Shown here piece after piece: positions 25,401 to 37,982 of a stretch of 64,000 bases of DNA (positions are counted from its first letter, which is position 1; each line of letters opens with the position of its first letter). The translations under genes were made by a program, and so were the position numbers. A model generated the notes under the pieces. The model saw nothing but the letters and a program-made list of their open reading frames with translations, was not told where the DNA came from and searched no databases. This stretch comes from Talinum fruticosum (taxonomy: Eukaryota > Streptophyta > Magnoliopsida > Caryophyllales > Talinaceae), in the NCBI GenBank assembly GCA_021018815.1, contig JAITYX010000042.1:2123001-2187000 (forward strand), given 5' to 3'.

Positions 25401-28400
25401 ATGGCAGTTTGCGTGGCGGATAGATTTATGCCCTAGACCAAGCGTCATCAACTAACAACATAGGAATGATTTATGTGCCAGTTGGGTGGGTGGATTGGAG
25501 CTGCTGAGGCAAATAGGAATGGTTTTTAAGAGTCCATGAATCCTTAGTATTTTCTGTCCTGTCCTGTCCTGTCCTTTTCAGAGCTGCGTTTTTGTTATTT
25601 GTGTGCTGGTCATGTCTAAGGGATGCAACTTCCTGTTGTAATAGGGCGTTGTGGAATTATGTATGGTGGGCTCATTGGTTGTGCAGTGTGAACTGTCTGT
25701 TCCTGTGAAATTTTGGTTTATGTTGAATTCAGAATCTTCGTGTTTTAGTTGTTTAATTTGTCTGCCTAAACATTGTCTGCAATCTGATCTAGTTCACTGT
25801 TTTCTATTGTGGTCTTTTGATTTCTGCAGATTCTGTATGAATGTGTAAAATTAACATTCTCTTTGTACTCAATTTGTAGGTTGAATGGGATGAGATAAAT
25901 GCTGCTTGGGGCCAAGCCTGCCTCCTCCTCCACACAATGTGTCAATACTTCACCCCAAAGTTTCAGTATCCTTTTTATAAATGTTACTTTAGTGGTTCTT
26001 TCGCATTGAAGATATTTCAACTCATTTGAGATTTTATTCTTCTACTATCGGAAAATTAATGCATTATTCAAATCCAACTCCATATCTTGAGTCTTGTCTA
26101 AGAAGGGTGTGGGAAAAGTAGGAGGGGAGGGTGTTGTGGAGCAACCTTCCCTTTAAAATGTGTAATTACAAAGGTTCAGGTTCCATTGGATCCTTGACTA
26201 AAAACCTTTTACTGCCTACTACTCCATAAAGAAGAAGCATAAGACTGTTTAGAGAGACATTAATATAATCCAAGCTAGAAAAATTGCCCAAGATTGGCCT
26301 TTTAAGCTATCCAGAAGCTGGACATTAAAGTGAGTGCATTGTTGGGAAAATCAAATAGTTCTTATACCATGAATCATAAATTCATGGTAATATCAACATC
26401 ATATATGCACATTGTCATTATGAGAATTGTGCCTCCCCTTCTCCACAAATTGTTTTAATAAATCAGCAACTTCTACCAATGTATCGTAGATGATTCTGAT
26501 GAGAAATACAAATTGTTACTGTTTGCACTTAGTGGTAATTTATACAAATTGGTAAGTGTTATTAATCTTGAAGTGGATAGCATCCAGTGGTGTGCATCTT
26601 CATTTCCTTGGCTGACATATGCAGTATGTCAGTTATCGAAACGATGCTATAAGTGTGGTGTCTATAAATTTTGTAAGCTATAAGTGTGCTGCTTTCCACC
26701 ATATTTTAAGTAAATAATCCCTTTATAGGAGCTATATGAAATTTGGACTTAGTGGCTGCTTTTAATTATTAGTGCTTGTTGGGTTTAATTATCAAAAATA
26801 GGGAGAATTAGTCAGAATCATGATCAATTTTTTGAGAATATTACCATGCCAAGAAGAACTTTGTTTTTGTGAAGGTTCAAATGATCATTGGTTGCTGTAC
26901 ATTTACCAAATAAAAGTCTTAGTTTCTCTTGACTTCCAAAATTTCAGTTACAGGATAAAAATTCTTCCTATGGGAAGCTATCCTCGGATCATGGATACAA
27001 GCAACAACACTTATGACCTGTAAGCAGCAAACAACCATTTTACCCTACTGTTGGTTATTTGGGTACTTGGCATGTTTTTAGCTGTCTGTACTTTACATGT
27101 TCTCCTAGCTTATGTTTTACATGTGAAGCTTAATGAAAGCCTAAATTTGGACTTATCCTTGCATGTTAGTGGGCTTAGATGTAGTTGTAGCCTTGTAGGT
27201 GGCAGTGGCCAAGAACAATTGTGTTATGCGATTTCTTAGCATCTTGTGAGGGAAGAAGATGAATACTACCTTGCACTTTTGTGTGTAATTGGCTTGGTGC
27301 AAAAGAAACAAGTTCAGATTAACAGATTCTTTTGCTCCCATTTCTAATGTTTACTGAAGGAGTCTAATCTTTCTTCTTTGATAGGTTTGGACCTGTAAAC
27401 TTGTTCTGGAGCACTCGCTATGACAAGGCAATGACTTTGTTCTTGACATGCTTAAAGGACTTTGCGGAGTTTGCCAGGATGAAAGATCTAGAAAACAACA
27501 TACCACCTGATAAGTGTTTCAAGCTGCCATATAGGTAAAACTTTTTGATGCTTGAATCAATTTATTAATTCCCTGTGGCTTTGTTGGACTTTTACTCTTG
27601 TGGGCATTCTAAGCATGGAATCACCATAATCCATGGTCGCTGCTTTACATGCGATTAATAAACGTCTAGTGTTGGTCCTGCTTTCTCAGGGTATGGGGAT
27701 TCCAATGTAGGCATTCTTGCCTTGCAAATAGAGAGCCCAATTTTGATAGACCTAGCCAAGAAAAATTATCAGAAAACATTTTTGACATCGCTCAGCAAAA
27801 TTTCTTTCACATGCTTAGAAGGAAAGCCCTTTTTTTTGGGGGGGAGGGGGTCTCCTTTGAGAATTAAGTTATTATAATATGAATGAGGACAAGATCACAA
27901 AATGCTTAAGCTTTACACTCTTGGGTTCATATCATATCGGCATCAAAGACCTGCCTAGTTTCCTGGTGAACTGATCAAATATATGTGCATGAACTAAGTG
28001 GATTATGACAATGAACTGAAAGTACCTCTTGCCTTTCCCCCACCTAGACATGGCCAAAAGTACGATCCAGGGAGAAAGTGAGGGCTTGGCTTGATTACAC
28101 AAATATATTGCTTTCAAAAATGAAACAAAAGAAAAAGTTGAGGGTTTGGACTTGCATCTTTGATTAGCAACCAGAGTTGAGCACTTGAGCTAATACCATT
28201 CATTTAAAAGTTCTCTTTACAGTCATTGCAACTGCGCTAACCTTGTGGATGTTTAGAACCCAAGTACGTTTGTTTGTGGATGTTTAGAACCCAAGTACGT
28301 TTGTGCTCATTAGGAGGGAGAATTTCACCTTCTTGCAAATTACTATAAAATTATAATCTTCCGGTTGGATAATATGGGATTTGAGTAGTCTCTTATTTCT

Positions 28401-29199
28401 GGATTTGGTCTAACATTAGCTTTGAAAAAAAAAGCTTATCTGAAACTTTCATTAGTGGAATATGGATACCGTATCCCAGAAACTTTCAACAGATCAGATC
28501 ATTTCTGGTCTGAAATGCTCTGATATGAAATGTATATTCAATATTTGATCTCACAACGAACTTGCTTACAGTACTTGGTTTGTATGCATAGTTATTACGC
28601 TTTCCTCTATCTTGGTTACTGTTATATTAATTTTGTTCACTTTATATTCTTTTTCATGTATGCTCCCAGCCCCATGTTGATGACTACTCATCTTGGCATA
28701 AGTGGTTAGGCCACTTCTAGTACTACTTCATGTTCCATATTTGAATTTATCTCTCTTTTCTCTTCTAGCTTCTCTGCATCGTCTTTCTAAAAGCCTTTTA
28801 ACTTTCAGCACTTATTTTCGGAAGTTTGTGGGCTTCTTAGGAACAACCTGTCTGTTTGTTTGGCTGAAGCTGCTATCCTAGCAGTCAGTAAAGGGTGAAG
28901 ATATTGTCAGTGGGCATTGTGCTTACTGAGATGTCTGGTGCTCTTTCTAATAATAAATATGATAACATTGCAGAATTGAGAATGACAAAGTGGAGGCGTA
29001 CTCAATCACACAAAGCTTCAACAAACCAGAGCACTGGACGAAAGCCCTCAAGTATACACTCTGCAACTTGAAATGGGCTCTCTACTGGTTTGTTGGGAAC
29101 ACAAGCTTTCAGCCTCTTTCTGCTTCCTCCCAAGCCGAGGTCCCTGCTTCAGGTACTTCATATGTAAAGCGCAGCACCAACTCCAAGGCTGATTCTTGA
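22403..29199 (+). CDS. ATG6: Autophagy protein ATG6 / Beclin-1
   Basis: Ten exons: 22403-22556, 23259-23620, 23895-24065, 24298-24422, 24565-24613, 25156-25314, 25880-25965, 26948-27019, 27385-27534 and 28974-29199. Phases agree throughout, giving 517 residues, the usual size for plant ATG6. Features in order: a WQCQNC pair (C25, C28) that with LCLEC (C178, C181) can bind zinc; a BH3-like/low-complexity region (HSFVVLP and EESFVVLP repeats); a coiled coil from about 182 to 300 ([14 protein letters not shown] ... LKELEMK); and the conserved BARA domain from about 305 on ([69 protein letters not shown]). ATG6 is the VPS34 PI3-kinase subunit needed for autophagosome nucleation and vacuolar sorting; loss in Arabidopsis blocks pollen germination. 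The exon 7/8 join gives His where relatives have Gln (PKFH-YRIK). Confidence 0.97.
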
Positions 29200-30306
29200 A
29201 ACCCATCTGGCAAATGATTTCAGTCACTTTTGGGATTTCCAACAAAGTTGTATATAGAGACAAGAAAAGACAAACTCTGATTAGTTTATGACATAGTTAA
29301 GTCTGACTAATGTATAGTTCTGACAATACAGTTTCTGGAGTTCATCCCCCCCAACAAAAAAAAAGGTTTCAAGAAAATATGCAGTATTTACTGCAGTGTC
29401 TTACAACCATGCCTTCATTTTATGTACTAAAGGAGATTTACTTTGTTGTTGGAGGGTAAAATTATACAGAAGACTTGATTGACGAAAGGGCTTGCGGCTT
29501 GCCCCTTTTTTGTCCTCTCAATCTTTTACGAGAAAAACTATTTCTATACTGGATGGGGAAAAAAAATTTTAATCTTTTATTTTAATAAAAATTTTTGTAT
29601 CTCAAAAGGATACAATTTGCTACAATATTATTATACAAGTTTGGCAAGTGGCAACTCCCGTTTCAGTGGAAACTGATGCAACATTTGTGTATTTGCTTAA
29701 TCACTTTCTACTTTCTACACAATTAATGATGATTTGTCTCCAAATAAAAGAGGGGAGAGCGATGCACAACTAGAAGTCTTAAAATTCGTCTGATCAATCT
29801 TGTCTACAAAAACTTATCCTACGTATATTTTTATACTTATGCAAAATTATGACAGTATAGCAGAGAGTATTCCGATCTTGCAAAATAATTTTTCAAAATT
29901 TAAACATTATGATGGAAACTCGTTTCTTAATACACATTTGCGTCTCATTGTGATCAACAAAATCACTGCAAAATGATGCACATTACGTAACATTATGAAG
30001 AGAGGCCATTTTATTAAATTAAACAGAGAGGTTTTTTTAAAAAGAAAATCTCTTTTGAAAATGTCTATGGAAAGAGCATATGAAACTGGGAATTGAATTT
30101 TCTTGCGCGTATGAAACTGTGAATTGGATAAACTATCTATCCTAATAATTCCAAGTACAAAATAAAATGGAGTCAACCCGTCAAACTCAATCATCAAAGG
30201 CAGAGGAGATCGAGAGAGGCAAGATAGTTCCCTTCCCCCCTTCTTTCTCATTTTGTCTAATTTCTCTGTCTATACTAATTGCCATATAGAGAGTATCAAT
30301 TGCCCG

Positions 30307-30361
<55 letters not shown>

Positions 30362-30907
30362 GGCTCAATAAAGAAGGGTTACTTCATGGCAGCAAGATTT
30401 GGGTGAGTGGGTGGTGGATGCAGAGGTTGGTGGCGGTTCTGGCGGCGGTCGTGGTGGTCCTTGGTGGTGGCAGGATAAATGGGTACCCAATGGAGAACTT
30501 AGTGGTAAATTTACCAGGGTTGTTGGGTCGGGCAATTTGCTGGGTATGTATATGTGACTCTTCCCCAATTGCTTATGCTTGAATAAGAGTTTATCATAAT
30601 TGAATAAGATTGAATAAGAATTGCTGGGTCTTTTACTAAGTTGATGTTGAATAAGAATTGCTGGGTATGTTACTAAATTGGTTTAGTCATTTCTGGGTGA
30701 TTAGTGATTTGTTTATTGGAAAATATCTACTGCATTTGTTGAGCTCATTTTGTTGTTTTTTCTGCGAATTGGGATATATGGATTGTGATTAATTTATCAT
30801 AATTGACTGTGAAACTCTATGATCAATAGGGGTTTAGTGATTTCTCTAAGTAGCAGTTTTGGAAACAATTTAGTAACAGTTGAGCTGATGGATTATTAGG
30901 TTCATAA
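29200..30907. other. Intergenic, with GATA/GA microsatellite; 5' flank of cullin copy B
   Basis: 3' flank of ATG6, then AT-rich DNA. A GATA repeat at about 30307-30340 runs directly into a GA repeat to 30361, probably in the leader or promoter of the cullin gene at 30908. No coding exon seen. Confidence 0.5.
30307..30361. repeat. (GATA)n-(GA)n compound microsatellite
   Basis: About eight GATA units followed by about ten GA units, upstream of the cullin B start codon. Confidence 0.95.
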
Positions 30908-33276
30908 ATGAGTGACGGCAAGGTTATAAAGCTAGAAGAGGGATGGGAGATCGTCGAGAAGGGCATTGCAAAGCTGAAGAGGATTGTGGAAGGTTTACCA
31001 GAACCAGCATTCACCTCCGAGGACTACATGATCCTCTATGTGTAACTACCTTATTTCTTTGGGATGAATATATTACGATTTTGTATACCTTCGATGCACA
31101 TTACCAACTATCGACTTTATGTTGCAGGACAATATACAATATGTGTAGGCAGGAACCTCCACATGATTATTCTCAACAGCTCTATGACAATTACAAGCAT
31201 GTTTTTGTGGATTACATCAACTCAACAGTAAGCACATAGTTTCTGTTCGTATTCTTCGTGGGCTTTACTTTCCTTGATGAACATATTTAGGTTCATGATT
31301 TTGATTATAGCATTATAATATGGAAGGGAGATTTCTTTGGTGTGTTTTGTAATGAGGAGTTGGGGAAATATTGTTTTTCATTATCTTAAAATAGTTCTCC
31401 TGTTGTGGGATGACAGATATTTCCAATGTAGCTATCTTGAAGGAGCTTTATTGTAGTTTTGACGAGATTGTGAATTTGATTGTCTAGACTCTTTCTTTGT
31501 ACTATTTTTTTGGGTTTCGACAACTATCTTCTTGTTTTCTATGTGAATTGATTTGTATTAGCTGGCCAAGTCAGCTAGATTTTTGTTAGGCTCCATTAGT
31601 CTGGCCATTAGCATATCATGATTTGGGATCCTCATTTCCCTATAACTGGATAATAATTAGTTAATCCACTTGGTTTCTGTTTTGCATGATTTTCTTTGTG
31701 TTTAGTGGAGAATTGGAAACTCTTCTGTTTTTATCTTGACCGACTTTGGATAGCTTATTGGACATTTGCGAGGGAAATATTATTGTTACTTTTCCTACAT
31801 ATTGTCTCCATGTTTCTTAACATATTCGAGCTGTAATGTCTCTGTTGTCCTCCCATTTTACTTAAAATCAGGTTTTGCCATCGTTAAGGGAGAAGCAAGA
31901 TGAATTTATGTTGAGGGAACTTGTGAAGAGATGGTCAAATCATAAAGTGATGGCTTCTTGGATGCTTCGCTTCTTTCATTATCTTGACCGCTACTTCATT
32001 CCTCGAAGATCACTTCCTTCATTGAATGAAGTTAGACTGATTTGCTTCCTTGATCTGGTGAACAATAACTTCTTATCTCTCATAGTTTGGTTAGATGTAC
32101 TGAGATCTTTTGTTGTTTGATTATTATGAGCTAGCTACTAGATTCTAATGTACTCTCTGATGTGTGATATCTTTCCTTCTTTATGCTAGCCAATGCCTCA
32201 AATCAGTTTGAATGATTGGTTACTTTCTCTTCTTTATCAGGTTTATCAGGAAATATCTGGCAACATTAAGGATGTTGTTATAGCTTTGGTAAGTTATAGT
32301 CTAAAGCCTTTTCCTGACTTTTTCACCTGCTGTAGATGCTGACTACTTCCCATTTTTCGAACAGATTGAAGTAGAAAGAGAGGGTGACCTAATTGACAGA
32401 ACATTGTTGAAGAATGTGCTTGACATATATGTTGAAATTGGGATGGGGAAAATGGATTATTATGTAGAGGGCTTTGAAACTCATATGCTGGATGCTGCTG
32501 CTGCGTACTATTCTAGGAAGGCCTCAAGCTGGATTCTGGAGGATTCATGTCAAGAGTACAAGTTGAAGGTAGAGTTTCAGAATTTCGATTTCTCCCTACT
32601 GTCTGAATTTGCTAAATTGTAAAACTACAAAGCACCTGTGGTAGATGTCACCCCTCTTTTGTCTATACAGGTCGAGGAGTGTTTGAAAAACGAGAAGGAT
32701 AGAGTGGCTCATTACTTGCATCCAAGCAGCGAGCAGAAGCTTCTGGAGGTTAGTTCTGGTACACATTTGTCCCTCTACTTATTGCCTATAGTATTATTTT
32801 GTCATGGTTGTCTTATCTTCTGAGGCTCTTTTCCTATACTTTGGTAATTTTCCTAACTGGGATCTTTTGATGCACAGAGAGTTCAAAATGAGTTGTTGGT
32901 TTATGAAAACCAGTTGCTTGAGAAGGAGAAATCCAGATGTCGTGCTTTGCTGGAACACGACAAGGTAGTATATGCATCCTCAAACTTTTTATTGCTTACT
33001 TCCTTTGTCTTAGAATGACTGCCCTAATTTCCTAGAAAAGGTACTAGTAATAGGTTTTATTCGACCTATACAACATGACATTTATTTTCAAGAGCAACCC
33101 ACAAGTAAAGACAGCAGAAAACTTAGTATGGAACAGAGGGCCGGGGAATATGACAATTCTGCTCGATCATTTTTGACCACGTGGATTTTACATTCTTATT
33201 GCCAGTTTGCTTTTGGTAGTATCTAACCCCCCTCCCCTCCTCCTCCCCAATTCAGGAGCATACTACTGATGATTGA
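30908..33276 (+). CDS. Truncated cullin-1-like protein, intact middle copy
   Basis: Eight exons: 30908-31041, 31128-31227, 31872-32057, 32241-32288, 32365-32568, 32671-32748, 32878-32964 and 33256-33276. All splice sites are GT-AG, all phases agree and there is no internal stop, giving 285 residues. The sequence follows cullin-1 closely ([90 protein letters not shown]) and then stops after a seven-codon last exon (EHTTDD). Cullin-1 is ~740 residues, so this has only the first part of the N-terminal repeat stalk, the part that in cullin-1 contacts SKP1, and no cullin-homology domain. Arabidopsis has comparable putative cullin-like proteins. Inference: it could bind SKP1/F-box modules without RBX1, or be a decaying gene under no constraint. 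Confidence 0.88.
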
Positions 33277-34620
33277 GCAGTGTAGCTGGTAAAAGATGCT
33301 GCAACGAGCATGAGTTGAGAAGACTTTATATCAACCACATTCGAGCCAACAGTTGATTTTCGGAATGGGTACCGAAGACTCATTTGCTTCTCAGCTTGTA
33401 GTATATGTCCTAGTCTGGCAACAGTTGAAGTTCCAAGGTTAATTGCACTGTAACATCTATGGCATAAACTCTGTGGATAAGATTGAAGGCCCAAACATTT
33501 GGTTATGATTTTTACTCTTCAAGAACTTATAGGTAGTTCTGGCTGAAGCATGAGTTGTGCATATCTTAAAGATTGGTTGGCTGCAGCATGAGTGAAATTG
33601 TCATTATTTTACATTCTTATTGTTGGATAGAAATAAACTGCTTATATGGATGATATTCTCATTTATTTGACTTTCAAATTGTTGTGTAAGAGATATAAAC
33701 AATATAGCAATATACCTCAAAGTAAATTTAAACTAGGTTTAAATTCATATTACGCACAAAATAATTTAATTTTTATTATTATAAGGATATGCTCGTTTTG
33801 GCATTTATAAAAGGTTTATAATATCTAAAAACTCGTAACAGCTAAATCATAACCACTCGTAACGAATAACGATTAATCGTAAAGGTTCATAACAGCTAGT
33901 TTTTAACGAACATACCCTAAAACTTTTATAGGATTTTATATGCTTTACTAACAAAGACTAATTCAATATGGAGTATGTTCACTTGAAAAGTTGAACTTGT
34001 GCAAAAAAAATTCGACGTATAGATTAATTTTCATCAATTCATTAATTGATATTGATTTTATTAAATTTAATTTAGCACGTATTAATTTAGCCTATTTATT
34101 TGGAAAGAAAAAAAAAAAAAGCATCCCAGGTAACGGGAAGGCCACAAAGTATATATATAATTCGAACGATCACAACTCATCTGCGTTCTTTCGAGGTTAG
34201 CTTCTCCGATGTATCTTCTCCAATTTGCTGAGTTTAATTTCTTTCAATAATTTCAGGAAAAAAATTATCCATAATTTGCGGTTTCGTGCTTCACTGCTCA
34301 GTGCTGTTGATAATGGTGATTGACCAATGGCTTGATGCTTCAATTTTGGTGTCTAAGGTTAGGGTTTATGAGAAATCTGGAAATGATTAGGGTTTTGGGC
34401 TTTCATTAGTTCTGGATTAATTGTGAGTACTTGGTTTGGAAATGTTTATTGAAAAAGCAAGAACTGCATTTGTTAATCTCTACATGTTGCTAATTTAGTT
34501 TGGTTTTGATTAGTTTATGGTCCATAATTAAGGGCTGTAACGATGTATTTATTGTGATGATTTGTCTAAATTACCAGATTTGAACACAATTTAGTTTCTG
34601 CCTTTCGATTAGGTCCTGAA
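33277..34620. other. Spacer between cullin copies B and C
   Basis: The left ~280 bp match (inverted) the 3' flank of the left cullin gene. The rest is AT-rich, with a stretch of CGTAA/TCATAAC words at 33780-33920. At about 34150-34620 is the presumed leader of copy C. No independent gene seen. Confidence 0.45.
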
Positions 34621-36905
34621 ATGAATGACCACAAGGTAACGGAGCTGGATGAAGGACGGGAAATGGGATGTTGTGGAGAAGGGCGTTGCAAAGTTCAAGA
34701 GGATTGAGGAAGGACTGCCCGAGCTGGCATTCACCTCTGAAGAATACATGAAGCTCTACACGTAAGTAACTGCATTATTTTGTTCTGATGCTTATTTTGT
34801 TATGATGAATATGTTATGATTTTTTATGTCTTTGATGTACATTGCCAAGTATTCACGATTTTGTGTCGCGGGACAATATACAACTTGTGTCTGCAGAATG
34901 ATCAAATCCAACATAGGTGTCTTCCACGAGTCCACAAGAGATACGAGCAGATTTTGGTAGATTACATTAATTCAAGGGTGAGCATATCCGTAGCTGATAT
35001 TATTGTGTGTGGACTTACCTGATGGTGAACATTTTCGGGTTCATGATGATGGTGGTTTTTTTGTGGTTTTGATGAGTAGATTCTTGTTTTATATGCAAAT
35101 CAATTTATACTAGTTGGCTGCTAATCAACTAGATGTTTCACTCTATTTGGGCATTGCCTTATCATAATCTCTCACTCATTTTTTGTAACTGGATAATAAT
35201 TACTAACATACTTGGTCTCGGTTTGCCCTGTTCTTCTCCTAGTGTTTCATGGACATTTAAACTCATGACCTTTCACATGTTTATTTTAATTGAATTTGGA
35301 TTCTGCTATGCTAACGCTTATTGGCTCTAAGCATGTTTCTTACGTTGCTGTTGGCCTTTTGTCCCACCTTCTTTGTACTTTGAATCAGGTACTGCCATCA
35401 TTAAGAGAGAAACACAACGAATGTTTGTTGAGGGATCTTGTGACCAGTTGGTCAAAGTACAAAGAGATAGACCGATGGTTCTCTCGCTTGTTCAGTTTTA
35501 TTCACCGCTGCGGTTGTGGATGTTCACGTCCTTCATTGAGTGAAGTTGCACTTGGTTGCTTCTATGATCCGGTAAATTACACATCTGCTCATTGGTTATA
35601 TGTATGAGGATCTTTTGTATGTGATCACTAATGATGTAGCTATAATACTCTGTTCTTATTAAGGAATGCCAGAAATTCTTCCATTTCTATCTTTCTCGTG
35701 GCCTCCATCTGTTTGCATGATTGGTGACTTTTTCTTGTTCATCAGGTTTATCCGGAAATATCTATGAAAACCAAGGATGTTGTTATAGCTTTGGTATAGT
35801 TCCTTCCCAAAGCATTTTTCTGGTTATTCACCTACCAGAGATGCTGATTACTCCCTATTTTTTTAACAGATTGATGTAGAAAGAGAGGGTGGCCAAATTG
35901 ACAGAGCATTATTGAAGGATGTGCTTGATATATATGTTCAAATTCGGAACGACAAAATTACTATGTAAAGGACTTTGAAACATATATGCTGGATGGTACT
36001 GCTGCTTACTATTCTCGGAAGGCCTCAAGTTGGGTTCTAGAGGAGGATTCATATCAAGTGTACAAGTTGAAGGTAAAGTTTCGGAAATTTTGTTCACCCT
36101 GCAATCTGAAATTTCTCAACTGTACAACTTCAGTGCACGTATCATAGATTTCACCACTCGTTTTCTGTACAGATGGAGGAGTGTTTTGAGGAAAGAGAAG
36201 GATAGAGTAGCTCATTACTTGCATCCAAGCAGTGAGCAGAAGCTTCTGGAGGTTAATTCTGTCTAATATTAATTGATACTGGAATTGGTGGCACTTCCCC
36301 TAGTTATTGCTCGGATATTTCAGTCTTGGTTATTTGAGGGGTTTTCCCCATATCTCTATTGCCTGACTGGATCGTTTTACGAACAGAAAGTGCAAAATGA
36401 GTCGTTTGTTTATGAAAATCAGTTGCTCGAGAGGGAGAATTCCCAAGCCATGAAGTGCTGAAGATCAATCACCTTTCTTTGTTGGGGGCAGGTTCTGAAA
36501 GACAAGGTAGTCTTTCCGTTTATAACCTTTTATTTCTTGCTCTTCGTCTAAGAATGAATGTCTAATTTCATTAGAAAATTTAAAACGTACTGATGGTTAT
36601 GGATCGTAGTAGGGTCATCCATAATGCCGAGTATATGAACAATCCACAGGAAAAGAAAATGGGACAGTTATTATGTAACAGAAGGAATACAACATTTTTG
36701 CTCGTTTTTACCGCATGTGAATCTTACCTTCACATAAGGAATAAAACAATTTCCAGTAAAGTTACCGAGGAATCGGATCCTACTGGGGTAATCTCATGTT
36801 CCACGCAAAACTTCAACCTCTTATTGCATGTTGATTTCTGATAGCATCTAAATGTCCCCCCTCTCCCGGGCGCTGCAGCATACTACTGATGAGGAACAGC
36901 TTTGG
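34621..36905 (+). pseudogene. Truncated cullin-1-like pseudogene, right copy
   Basis: The same eight-exon layout as copy B can be followed (exon 1 34621-34762, exon 3 35389-35571, exon 4 35746-35793, exon 5 from 35871, exon 6 near 36173, exon 7 near 36389, last near 36877) but it is damaged. Exon 1 has a 7-base insertion relative to copy B around 34657-34663; a downstream ATG at 34649 would bypass it (MKDGKWDVVEKGVAK). The exon 2 acceptor reads GCGG where A and B have GCAG (34868-34872), so the splice site is lost. Exon 5 has a 4-base deletion near 35960 and meets TAA at 35966. These are not homopolymer slips. Copy C keeps Leu/Cys-rich variants shared with the left copy, suggesting that it is closer to A than to B. 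Confidence 0.8.
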
Positions 36906-37601
36906 TCTGGCTTCTTGCTGGTAGAAGATATTGCAGTAAGAGTACAGAAGACTCGGTATCAAGCACTTTTGTTGATTGTAGGAAAGGAGATTTGTAACTG
37001 CTAATTTTAGAGTACGAGTACACAAACTTTGTGGATAAGATTGGCTCAACCTTGGTTATGAGCATGACTTTATTTTCTGAGAACTTATTGGTAGTTGAAG
37101 CATGAATTACGTGTTACAAGATTAGTCCTTTCATTGGTTAAAATGACGTGTAATAATCCGAAAATCATCCTACTTTGCAGTGCAAAAGAATGCAATGTTG
37201 ATTGAGTCCGTATCTACAATGATCCGACTTGAAATTGGTTTCAACACGATTTCAAAGTGGCTTGATCATATAATTATCCATCCCTAAATTGATTTACAAT
37301 TAAATTGAACCAACTAAATTCAAGCTACAGATAAGCACGAAAAATTCTTGACAGTACCCAGTGTCTTCCAGGCCAGACAAATTCGGACAATTGGGTTGAC
37401 AAAATTTAAGACTATGCTAACTGCATGACTCTAATTTCAACCTGATACAAAAGAAACTCTCGTCACACGAATGCAGTGTTGGCTTATTTTAAATGGATTT
37501 TGGTGGTGAGTAAATAGAAATGCCCACCAAACTTACCCTAGAAAACAACTACACATATTTAAACAGACATTCTTTATAGCAGCTAAACATAATTCCCCCA
37601 A
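36906..37601. other. Intergenic, 5' flank of the LTP-like gene
   Basis: The left part is the degraded 3' flank of cullin copy C. A TATA-like TATTTAAA lies at 37556-37563, about 40 bases before the LTP-like start codon. Confidence 0.45.
37556..37563 (+). promoter_or_regulatory. TATA-like box of the LTP-like gene
   Basis: TATTTAAA, 38 bases upstream of the ATG at 37602. Placement is slightly close for a TATA box with a normal leader, so this is tentative. Confidence 0.35.
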
Positions 37602-37982
37602 ATGGAAACTTCAAAGCTCATGGTTTGCTTATTTCTTGGCCTATTAACCTCTCTGAACCTATTGTTGCTGTCTCCACCTTCAAATTCGGCCTTCCTACAA
37701 AATCCCTCACGAGAATGTGATGCAGTGATAACGGACCTGAACCCCTGCACAGAGTTCGTCACGGATGCAGAAGCCTCACCAAGTCTGTCATGCTGTAGTG
37801 GGGTCCACAGCGTGGCTGAGATGGCCCGGAGAAAATTCGGGGTGAAGGAAATCTGTGAGTGCCTAAAGAAATCACTGGACGGAGGCATATATGATCCCGC
37901 TCGTGTTTCCGAGCTGCCCAAGAAATGTGGGGCCACATTCGATCTTCCCCCTGTTCAACATAATACAGACTGCACCAAGTAA
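37602..37982 (+). CDS. Secreted 8-cysteine lipid-transfer-like protein
   Basis: A single-exon frame of 126 residues. It opens with a clear signal peptide (hydrophobic core from residue 8 to 23, LFLGLLTSLNLLLL) likely cut near the SNSA at 27-30. The mature part has the plant 8-cysteine motif: C39, C49, C64-C65, C85-x-C87, C109 and C124, i.e. C..C..CC..CxC..C..C, the pattern of non-specific lipid-transfer/2S-albumin/AAI-domain proteins, with Glu as the residue between the CxC pair. Such proteins fold as a four-helix, four-disulphide hydrophobic-cavity protein and act outside the cell. Subtype is not clear: there is no GPI tail or proline-rich linker, so it is neither an LTPG nor a hybrid proline-rich protein. 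Its acidic, short form resembles non-classical nsLTP-like proteins. Confidence 0.85.
   Translation: METSKLMVCLFLGLLTSLNLLLLSPPSNSAFLQNPSRECDAVITDLNPCTEFVTDAEASPSLSCCSGVHSVAEMARRKFGVKEICECLKKSLDGGIYDPARVSELPKKCGATFDLPPVQHNTDCTK

Noticed and set aside
30365..30568. Proline-rich minus-strand frame near the GATA repeat
   Set aside because: No family match; lies in the presumed leader of the cullin gene and reads GGTGGT repeats backwards.
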